A stretch of DNA of 64,000 nt from Crocinitomix sp. Its GTDB lineage: Bacteria; Bacteroidota; Bacteroidia; Flavobacteriales_D; Crocinitomicaceae. A program made the position numbers and the translations under genes. The notes under the pieces are model-generated. The model had not been told where the DNA came from. It was given only the letters and a program-made list of their open reading frames with translations, and made no database searches. This document shows, piece after piece, positions 49,677-57,700 of the stretch. How positions within the stretch are numbered: the first letter of the stretch is position 1; each line of letters opens with the position of its first letter. The stretch is from the NCBI GenBank assembly GCA_013138735.1, contig WTCE01000085.1:38250-102249 (forward strand), in the 5' to 3' direction.

Positions 49677-49755
49677 AAAATAATACCAATTTTTTTAGCA
49701 AATACCTAAAATAAGTAGTATATTAGCCAAGCAATTACAATAAACCTTATTTAAA

Positions 49756-49966
49756 ATGGCGGAAACAACCAGGATACGATTTCCTAACTAGTGCACAATC
49801 CATTTCAAATGAATGATAATTAAACAGTAAATATAAGGAGATGAATTTAACAAAAAATCGACATTCGGCATTAAATTACTTTCCACCGTAATTTTATTAT
49901 GGATGGCACGAAGAAAAAATTGAAGAAATTGTATATATTTGGTTGAATAAAAAAAGAAATAAATAG
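49756..49966 (+). pseudogene. Fragmented small ORFs upstream of the YbjN-like gene
   Basis: One frame reads MAETTRIRFPN then a stop (49756-49791). Another starts ATG at 49841 after AAGGAG, stops at 49889, and continues in frame as GWHEEKIEEIVYIWLNKK to a stop at 49964. The amino-acid composition looks protein-like, but every frame is interrupted. Could be a decayed small gene or chance; the rest of 49677-49975 is AT-rich spacer. Confidence 0.25.
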
Positions 49967-49975
49967 CAAGTAATT

Positions 49976-50368
49976 ATGAGTCACTTTGATAAAGTAAAAG
50001 ATTATCTATTAGAATTAGAATATTCTATTGTTAAGGAAGATAGAGAGAATGAAGTTTTTATAATTGAGTCTTTAGAAGACGGCATCCAAAATGTTTTAAT
50101 TGGAATTGCTGATCCCATTTTGATAATCGAGCAGTACCTATTTGATCTAACAGCTAATGTTGGAGAAGTGGCTAAAGCATTGTTAGTGAAAAACCGAGAT
50201 ATTGTGCATGGCGCATTTGTAATGGATGAAGAAGGAACGAAAGTTATTTTTAGAGATACACTGCAAGTTGAAAGCTTAGATTTAAATGAATTGGAGGGAA
50301 CTTTAACTTCTTTAAGTCTTTTATTAAGCGAGTACACGGATGAAATCATCCAGTTCTCGAAAAACTAA
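49976..50368 (+). CDS. YbjN-like (Tir-chaperone fold) protein
   Basis: 130 residues, soluble, acidic. The plan (FDKVKDYLLELEYSIVKEDRENEVFIIESLEDGIQNVLIGIADPILIIEQYL) fits the YbjN/type III chaperone-like fold often found beside PspA genes. Probably an adaptor protein in the cytosol or at the membrane face. It lies 32 bases before pspA and is co-transcribed by position. Confidence 0.75.
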   Translation: MSHFDKVKDYLLELEYSIVKEDRENEVFIIESLEDGIQNVLIGIADPILIIEQYLFDLTANVGEVAKALLVKNRDIVHGAFVMDEEGTKVIFRDTLQVESLDLNELEGTLTSLSLLLSEYTDEIIQFSKN

Positions 50369-50400
50369 CAAATAAAACAAAGAATTAAAAAAATAAAAAA

Positions 50401-51117
50401 ATGAACATATTTAGAAGATTATTTAGAATTGGTTCCGCAGAAGCGAACTCATTAGTAGATAAGTTGGAAGATCCAATTAAAATGACGGAACAAGGGATCC
50501 GTGATTTAAAAGCAGATTTAGGAAAAGCATTAGAGGCGTTGGCAGAAGTTAAGGCTTTAGCCATTAGATCTAGAAATGATGCAGATGTTAGTGAAGGAAA
50601 AGCAAAAGATTACGAAAAGAAAGCTATCCTTTTATTGAAACGGGCTGAAAAGGGTGAGGTTACAATGGAAGATGCAGACCGTTTGGCAAGTGAGTGTTTA
50701 GTTCAAAAAGAATCATACATGGCGAATGCTTCTACGGAAAGAGCGAATCAAGAGAAGTTTGAAGTTAACGTAAATAAGTTGGACGGAAACATTAAAAGGT
50801 TACGATCAAACGTTAAGAAATACGAAGTTGAACTGAAAACGTTGAGAGCAAGAGCGAAAGTAGCTAAAGCAACGAAAAACATCAACAAACAATTAGCTGA
50901 TATCGATTCTACTAGCACTGTTTCTATGTTAGAAAGAATGAAGGAAAAAGTAGATCAAGAAGAAGCTTTGGCTGAATCTTATGCAGATATTGCTTCAGAA
51001 AACACTTCAATCGATCAAGAAATTGACAATGCTTTAGATTCAGGTTCAGCAGAAGTAAAAGCTTCTGATAGTCTTGCAGCATTAAAAGCAAAAATGGGAA
51101 TGGTAGGAGGGGCATAA
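50401..51117 (+). CDS. PspA/IM30 family membrane-stress protein
   Basis: 238 residues, almost entirely helical coiled coil, starting MNIFRRLFRIGSAEANSLVDKLEDPIKMTEQGIRDLKADL as in PspA/IM30/Vipp1 proteins. These assemble into rings or rods on the inner membrane and protect it when it leaks. The amphipathic helix 0 at the N-terminus binds lipid. Part of the YbjN-PspA-YqiJ-flotillin-ATPase cluster; a hairpin terminator separates it from the YqiJ-like gene. Confidence 0.93.
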   Translation: MNIFRRLFRIGSAEANSLVDKLEDPIKMTEQGIRDLKADLGKALEALAEVKALAIRSRNDADVSEGKAKDYEKKAILLLKRAEKGEVTMEDADRLASECLVQKESYMANASTERANQEKFEVNVNKLDGNIKRLRSNVKKYEVELKTLRARAKVAKATKNINKQLADIDSTSTVSMLERMKEKVDQEEALAESYADIASENTSIDQEIDNALDSGSAEVKASDSLAALKAKMGMVGGA

Positions 51118-51158
51118 TTTCAAACCCTTTTATTTCTCACAGAGAACCTATAGTATTG

Positions 51159-51214
51159 GGCTGTCTCAACCTCTTTTTTGATTATCAAAATTGACACGAG
51201 ACAGCCTTTTTTTT
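51159..51214 (+). terminator. Nested-hairpin terminator between pspA and the YqiJ-like gene
   Basis: GGCTGTCTC and GAGACAGCC form a perfect 9-bp outer stem followed by eight T residues. The 29-base loop itself holds a second 6-bp hairpin (TTTTGA with TCAAAA). Strong terminator, possibly partial, since the next gene is in the same direction 23 bases on. Confidence 0.8.
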
Positions 51215-51236
51215 ACCCATAACCTAACCTTATTTA

Positions 51237-51884
51237 ATGTCTGAATTTTTAAGTCATATCTTTAGTTTACCAAACTTATTCCCCACATTCATTTTATGTT
51301 TTTGTGTGTTATACTGGTTGATTGTAATCGTTGGTATAATTGACTTAGACATGATTGACGTAGACGTAGACGTGGATGTAGACGTTGATGCGGATGTAGA
51401 TGTGACAGGCGGAACGGAAGTCGGAGTGGCTTGGTTCAACAAAGTTTTGCATTTCTTTAATTTGGGACGCTTTCCATTTATGATCTGGCTTTCAATTGTT
51501 AGTTTAATGTCTTGGTTTGCTACAATTATGGTGAATAGATTGCTTCATATAGATTCCTTTTTAATAGGTACAGCTTTCTTTTTAATCGCATTTATCGCCG
51601 CAATGTTTGCCGCTAAACCTTTAACCTTTCCGTTAGTTAAAATGTTTGATGCAATGGAGAAAAGTGACGGTTTAAAAAGTGTAATCGGTCAGCTGGCAGA
51701 TGTTTTATACCCAAATAAAGGAACTATTCCTGGAGAAGTAGAAATCAATTATGAAGGATCAAAAATACGAATATTCGTATTGCCTGCAACAAAGGATGAT
51801 GTGCTTATTAAAAATCAAAAAGTCTTAGTTATTGCTCCATCTGATGAAGATGCTAAAATATTTTTGGTAGAACCTTATAATTAA
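51237..51884 (+). CDS. YqiJ-like membrane protein with OB-fold (NfeD relative)
   Basis: 215 residues. A first membrane helix (ILCFCVLYWLIVIVGIIDL) leads to an acidic Asp-Val repeat (VDVDVDVDVDADVDV) at about residue 40-55. Two further membrane segments follow (FPFMIWLSIVSLMSWFATIMV and FLIGTAFFLIAFIAAMFAA), then a C-terminal OB-fold-like domain (GQLADVLYPNKGTIPGEVEINYEGSKIRIFVLP). Proteins of this type pair with flotillins as membrane partners (yqiJ-yqiK in E. coli). It starts 27 bases before the flotillin gene. Confidence 0.85.
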   Translation: MSEFLSHIFSLPNLFPTFILCFCVLYWLIVIVGIIDLDMIDVDVDVDVDVDADVDVTGGTEVGVAWFNKVLHFFNLGRFPFMIWLSIVSLMSWFATIMVNRLLHIDSFLIGTAFFLIAFIAAMFAAKPLTFPLVKMFDAMEKSDGLKSVIGQLADVLYPNKGTIPGEVEINYEGSKIRIFVLPATKDDVLIKNQKVLVIAPSDEDAKIFLVEPYN

Positions 51885-51911
51885 ATAACGTAATTAATAT
51901 AATTTAAAATT

Positions 51912-54083
51912 ATGCAAGAATTTTTTCAAAATGGTATTGTCATGTCAATTGGTATAGCCTTACTAGTTGCTTTTGGTATCATTATAATTATTTCCCGCTT
52001 TTACCGGAAGGCGTCTCAAGGTGAGGCTCTTGTGCGTACAGGAATGGGGGGGACTAGAGTTGGCTTCAGCGGAATGATTGTTATTCCTGTTATTCACAAA
52101 TTGGAGATCATGGATATTTCCTTGAAAACAATCGAAATTGCGAGAATAGGAAAAGACGGATTAATCTGTAATGACAATATGCGTGCAGACATCAAGGTTA
52201 CCTTTTTCGTTAAAGTGAATAAGCAAGCCGCGGATGTCAAAGCAGTAGCAGAGTCTGTTGGTTGCGTTCGTGCGTCTTCAAAAGATGCCATGGTACAATT
52301 ATTTGACGCCAAGTTTTCTGAAGCGCTTAAAACGGTGGGTAAACAATTTGATTTTGTTGACCTATATAATAAACGTGAAGATTTCCGTGATGAAATTAAA
52401 CGAATGATTGGCCGTGACTTAAATGGCTACCTTTTAGATGATGCAGCAATTGATTATTTGGAACAAACGCCACTTAATTTATTGGATGAAGCTAATATTC
52501 TAGATGCAGAAGGAATCAAGAAAATCACTGAATTAACTGCAGCGCAAAAAATTAAAGCCAACTTCATTAAACGTGAAGAGCAAAAAACAATTACGCAACA
52601 AGATGTTGATGCTAGAGAAGCGATTCTTGAAATGGAACGTCAACTAGCAGAGAAAGAGCAGAAGAAAAAACGTGAGGTAGCTAATATTATAGCACGTGAG
52701 GAAGCCGAAATTGCGAAAGTAAATGAGGAAGAGTTAAAGAAATCTGAGTATGCAAGAATTGCACGGGAAGAGGAAATAATGGTTGCGGAGGAGAATAAGC
52801 AACGACAAGTTATTGTTGCAACTAAGAATAAAGAAAAGACAGAGGCGATTGAAACAGAACGTGTAGAGAAAGAACGTGAGCTTGAACATACAGAAAGAGA
52901 GCGCGTCGTAACCTTAGCGCAAATTGAGAAAGAGAAATCAATCGAGGTTGAAAAGAAAAATATTCAAGAAGTTATTCGTGAGCGAATTGCTATTGAAAAA
53001 ACTGTAGTTGACGAGGAAGAGCGAATCAATGATACACGAGCGTTTGCTACGGCAGATCGTTCTAAAAAGGTTGCAATTACTAAAGCTGAGGAATTAGCAG
53101 AAGAGCAATTGGTATCTAAAATTAAATCTGCGGAAGCAGATAAACATGCGGCCGAATTTAAAGCCAAACAAATGTTAATTGATGCAGAGGCCGAGCAACA
53201 AAGTGCCGCTCAAAAAGCAGAAGCTATAAAAGTATTGGCAGATGCACATGCTGCTGAACATGCTTCAACAGGAATTGCAGAAGCACATGTAATGGAGGCG
53301 AAAGCAGCCGCGCATGAGAAAGAAGGAGAAGCTGCTGCGCAAGTAATGGAAATGAAAGCTGAGGCTGAAGCCAAAGGAATTGAAATGAAAGGACTAGCCA
53401 ATGCTTCTGCTGAATTGAAAATGGGAGAAGCTAAGGCCAATGTTGATAAAAATCAAGGATTGGCAGAAGCAGATGTGATTTCTGCTAAAGCAGTTTCTGA
53501 TGAGGCTAAAGGTTTGGCTGAAGCGAAAGTTTCTGCTGAGAAATTCAAAGTTGAGGCTGAAGGCATTCACCAAAAGGCAGATGCTATGAAGCAACTGGAT
53601 GGTGTTGGAAAAGACCACGAAGAATTCAAGTTGAGATTGGATAAAGACATGCAAATTGAACTAGCTGAAATTGGCATTCAAAAAGATATTGCAGATTCGC
53701 AAGCACTCGTATTAGCAGAAGCATTAAAATCTGCTAAGATTGATATTGTTGGTGGTGAGCAAGAATTCTTTGATAGAATTACTGATTCCATAACTAAGGG
53801 GAAAAAGATTGATCGTTTTGTTGACAATTCAGACTTGCTAACAGAGGTTAAAAATCAATTGCTCCATGTTGACGGAAAAACATTCATGGATAAGTTCAAA
53901 ACTTTGCTAAAGGATAGTAATATTAAAAGCGAGGATGTGAAAAACTTGACCATTAGCGCACTTATTGCTAAAATGATGTCTGGAACAAATGATGGTAACC
54001 GTCGTGGAATTTTAGGTCAACTCTTGAAGTTAGCCGAGGAAATTGGAATCGCGGGCAACAATGCGGAGAGTATAGGTTTGTAG
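51912..54083 (+). CDS. Flotillin / YqiK-like SPFH protein
   Basis: 723 residues. An N-terminal membrane helix (IGIALLVAFGIIIIISRFY) precedes an SPFH domain (GEALVRTGMGGTRVGFSGMIVIPVIHKLEIMDISLKT split over strands). A very long coiled coil rich in Glu, Ala and Lys runs from about 230 to 600, including many AEA and KAEAE repeats. The C-terminal ~100 residues are globular. Flotillins organise membrane microdomains. Longer than typical flotillins (about 500), mainly through the coiled coil. Followed by the four-helix-bundle insertion. Confidence 0.93.
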   Translation: MQEFFQNGIVMSIGIALLVAFGIIIIISRFYRKASQGEALVRTGMGGTRVGFSGMIVIPVIHKLEIMDISLKTIEIARIGKDGLICNDNMRADIKVTFFVKVNKQAADVKAVAESVGCVRASSKDAMVQLFDAKFSEALKTVGKQFDFVDLYNKREDFRDEIKRMIGRDLNGYLLDDAAIDYLEQTPLNLLDEANILDAEGIKKITELTAAQKIKANFIKREEQKTITQQDVDAREAILEMERQLAEKEQKKKREVANIIAREEAEIAKVNEEELKKSEYARIAREEEIMVAEENKQRQVIVATKNKEKTEAIETERVEKERELEHTERERVVTLAQIEKEKSIEVEKKNIQEVIRERIAIEKTVVDEEERINDTRAFATADRSKKVAITKAEELAEEQLVSKIKSAEADKHAAEFKAKQMLIDAEAEQQSAAQKAEAIKVLADAHAAEHASTGIAEAHVMEAKAAAHEKEGEAAAQVMEMKAEAEAKGIEMKGLANASAELKMGEAKANVDKNQGLAEADVISAKAVSDEAKGLAEAKVSAEKFKVEAEGIHQKADAMKQLDGVGKDHEEFKLRLDKDMQIELAEIGIQKDIADSQALVLAEALKSAKIDIVGGEQEFFDRITDSITKGKKIDRFVDNSDLLTEVKNQLLHVDGKTFMDKFKTLLKDSNIKSEDVKNLTISALIAKMMSGTNDGNRRGILGQLLKLAEEIGIAGNNAESIGL

Positions 54084-54096
54084 GGAGTATTGTTAC

Positions 54097-54197
54097 AATG
54101 TTTTAATGATTTAATGGCGATTTGATCCGAAAAAAAATGATTTAATGACGGTTTGACTTGAAGTTTGACTCGAAAAAGTTTGATTAATTATGATTAA
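54097..54197 (+). repeat. Left low-complexity arm of four-helix-bundle element 2
   Basis: Degenerate TTTAATGATTTAATGG and GGTTTGACTTG units fill the space between the flotillin stop and the four-helix-bundle ATG. They are the reverse complement type of the CCATTAAA units after the gene. Confidence 0.7.
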
Positions 54198-54200
54198 AGG

Positions 54201-54575
54201 ATGACGGAAAAGGAAGTGTTTATTGAGAAGATGAAAGCTAGAACGAAACAGTTTGCAGTTGAGATCATTTCATTTTGTGATTCTTTAGAAGTGAAAAAAG
54301 CCTCGGCCGTTATAACCTATCAAATTGTTAAATCCGCTACATCCACAGGGGCAAATTATAGAGCTGCTTGTAGATCGCGATCCAAGGCTGAGTTTTTTAG
54401 TAAAATGAGTATTGTTGTTGAAGAAGTTGATGAGTCACAATATTGGCTGGAAGTAATTAAAGACTCACTTTTATCAAAAAAGCCAGCGGAACTGGATCGA
54501 CTTTTGAAGGAAGCAATTGAATTAAATAAAATTATGTCAAAAGCAAGAAATTCAAGTTATACTGCAAAAAAGTAA
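54201..54575 (+). CDS. Four-helix-bundle protein, S23/IVS family (copy 2)
   Basis: 124 residues, all-helical, with IVKSATSTGANYRAACRSRSKAEFFSKMSIVVEEVDESQYWL. It shares the GANxRxA, (E/D)FxxxxxI and (E/D)ES(E/Q)YWL pattern with the copy at 8736, but the two are clearly diverged. AAAGG directly precedes the ATG. It sits inside the flotillin-ATPase gene pair, between inverted repeat arms, so it looks like an inserted element rather than part of the membrane-stress module. Function unknown. Confidence 0.88.
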   Translation: MTEKEVFIEKMKARTKQFAVEIISFCDSLEVKKASAVITYQIVKSATSTGANYRAACRSRSKAEFFSKMSIVVEEVDESQYWLEVIKDSLLSKKPAELDRLLKEAIELNKIMSKARNSSYTAKK

Positions 54576-54584
54576 CTAAATATT

Positions 54585-54724
54585 CTCAAAAATGAACCAT
54601 TAAATCATTCAACCATTAACGCATTAAACCATTAAACCATTAAACCATTAAACCATTAAATCATTCAACCATTAACGCATTAAAACATTAAAACATTCAA
54701 CCATTAAAACATTCAGGACATTAA
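54585..54724 (+). repeat. Right low-complexity arm of element 2, with tandem 8-mers
   Basis: About 140 bases made of ATTAAACC-type 8-mers and related units, running up to the ATG of the ATPase gene. A 34-base block occurs twice without change, at 54595-54628 and 54651-54684 (period 56). The arm's reverse complement resembles the left arm at 54097-54197. Confidence 0.85.
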
Positions 54725-57700
54725 ATGGCCGAAGAAAAAAATAACATACCAGAAGAAAACGAAGAAATCCAACTAGAAGGTGGGGCCTACGACATTATTC
54801 GTAAACGATTAACCAAAAATGGGGAAACGTTGCGCGAACGGATGCTAAAGCTCAATACGGATCGTAAGGATGTTTTTGGCTCAATTGAGACTAAACTGAT
54901 TTCTACCGAGCGCATTACAACAGTAAATAATTGCCAACCGCGCGACATTATTTCTATTGGAAATAACCGTTTCTTATTTGGCTATAACGTGCATATTGGA
55001 CTGAAATCCGAAACCTTTCTTCAAGATGTTTTTGCGGTTTATCAATTCGACAAAAAGGAACATACATTTACCGAAGATAACTTAGATGTATTTCAAGACG
55101 AAACGTTCTTGATGGACTTTGCGAACTTGTACAAATACTACCGACACACAGTTTTTGTGAAGTTTATGCAAATTGGTCCGCACTTGCACATGGTTTTCCG
55201 AATTGGAAAGAGTGTAACGGATGTGAAGACCTTTAAATGGATCAATCAAGATGATAAATTCGTTTATGAAGGAAATCGTTCAGAGCATGAATATAAATAC
55301 CCCAATCAGCATCAGTTTTCATGGACTAAGGTTGGACGTGAACATCATGTAGATGGGAAACATCCACACATTTCAATTGAAGATGTGGTATTTGTCGAGA
55401 CGACAGAAGGAGACTTAACCCTTAAGGTTGAAAATAACACGGATACCGGTAAAGGGATTTATGCTGAGGATGTAAAGAATAAGGATCAAACATTAGATGA
55501 TGCCGATATTTTTTATGCTCGGATCGGTAATATTATAGTTTTGAAAATTCGTCCTTATCAAGAGGATGATTACCGCTATTTAATCTACAATCACAAAGTG
55601 CAAGAAGCACATAGAGTTGATGCTATTGCAGATGCCTGCATTCTTTTGCCAAACGATCAGGGAATTATTTTCCCTAAAGGATATTATATCAATACAGGTG
55701 AATTTAAATTATTCGACAATCAATTGGAAGGAATGCTTTTTGAAAAAAGAGTTCAGGCCACCAATGGTGAGGATTATTTATATGTTTTCTATAACCGTGA
55801 TTCAGGAGCGTATTTTTTACTATCCTACAATCTTATTACTCAAAAAGTAGAAACACCAATTATTTGCAACGGATTTACATTGTTTCAAGACGGTGAATTG
55901 GCCTTATTCAAAGCCGAGGAAGAACCACAGAAGCACCATGCTGTTCAAATTTGGCAAACAACCTATACTCAGAATCTAATACAGGTTGAAGGAGATAAAA
56001 ACGGGTATTTATTCAAAGTTGGAAATAAGGAAATTGTTTTGGCCTTGTCTGAATGTCAAGAGTTGGTTACATTAATTTATAAAGAAGATTCATTCGCCAA
56101 TTTATACATTGATATTGTAAAAAAAGCAACAGATATAGATGATTCATACCATTGGTTATCTCATGCCGAAGCATCTAATATCCATGAACCGCTTGAGGAA
56201 GTTAAGAAAACGGCTTCAAACGCTATTGATGAATTTGATAAAATTTTACGACTTAAAAGAACTGCTAAGGAAGAAACTGAAGCCGTAGAAAAAAGGGCGA
56301 AAGCATTGTTGAGTAAGGCGAAAAATACGCGCGTAGCAGCTGTAGATGATAGCGTTCATTTATTGGCAGAATTGCGGCATTCAAAAGGGGAGGTTGTTGG
56401 GCTAGAATCATTGCGATTCGTAGATGCTAATCGCGTTAAAGCACTGAATGAACAAATTTCAGAAGCCTTTAATCATGCATCAGAAAATTGTGTCACTTTT
56501 TTAATGAAACCAGAGGCTTTAGATCCTTATCGCACGAAAGTTTCAAGTATTGCAAAGGAATTAGAGGTTTTGGATAAAGTTGTTGTGGCAAATGACTTAG
56601 AAAAGGAAATTGAGGACCTTTCAAAAGAACTGGAATTGTTAATTGAAATTGTTTCCAATCTAAAAATTCTAGACGCTACAAAAACAACGCAAATTATTGA
56701 CAGTATTACAGCTTTGTTTTCAGAGTTTAATCAAATTACGGCATCACTTCGAAAGAAACGAAAAGCCTTGTTATTGGTTGAAGGAAAAGCGGAGTTTAAT
56801 GCACAAATCCGTTTGATTAATCAAGGGTTTATCAATTATATTGACATTGTAGACACGCCTGAAAAAGCAGGAGAGTATTTGAATAAACTCATTGTTCAAT
56901 TGGAGGAATTGGAAGGTAAGTTTTCGGATTTTGAAGCCTACCTCATTCAGATTGAAGAAAAACGAGAAGAGATTTACAATGCTTTTGAAAGTAAAAAAAC
57001 GGCCTTAGTTGAGGCAAGTAATAAAAAAGCACAATCCCTTTATTCATCTGGAGAAAGAATTCTAAATGGAATAAAAAATAGAGCAGCAACATTTGATAAT
57101 GTAGTAGATATTAACGGATACTTTGCCTCAGATTTGATGGTAGATAAAGTCCGTGATATCATTAAAAACTTAATTGGATTGAAGGATTCTATTAAGGCAG
57201 ATGATATTCAAAGTAAACTTAAAACAGTTAAAGAAGATGCCATTCGTCAATTAAAGGACAAAAATGAGCTCTTTGTTGATGGTGGAAACATGATCAAATT
57301 TGGGAATCATCAATTTTTGGTGAATACGCAAAAGTTGGATGTTACTACTGTTTTAAAAGGGGATGATCTTTATTTCCATTTAACTGGAACCAATTTCTAC
57401 GAAAAAATAGAGAATTCTGAATTAGAGGAAACGCGCAGTGTTTGGGACCAAGGAATCATCTCGGAAAATAAAGCCGTTTATAGAGGAGAATTTTTGGCTT
57501 ATGGTTTATACCAATACATCCTTTCAGATAAAATGGGGTTATTGCCTTGGATTCAATTAACAGAAGAGGAAAAGTTAGCAGACCTTCAAAAGCAAATTGC
57601 AAAACGCTTTAACGAAGGCTATGTAAAAGGGGTGCATGACCAAGATGCTTTACTTATTTTAAACGAATTGATTCGAAAAGAGGAGACAATCGGTTTATTA

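Noticed and set aside
53210..53440. Minus-strand Ala/Ser-rich frames within the flotillin gene
   Set aside because: They mirror the Ala/Glu coiled-coil repeats of flotillin and are not independent genes.
54585..54724. CRISPR-like regular repeat array
   Set aside because: Units are 8-mers without unique spacers and degenerate freely; no cas gene is present.
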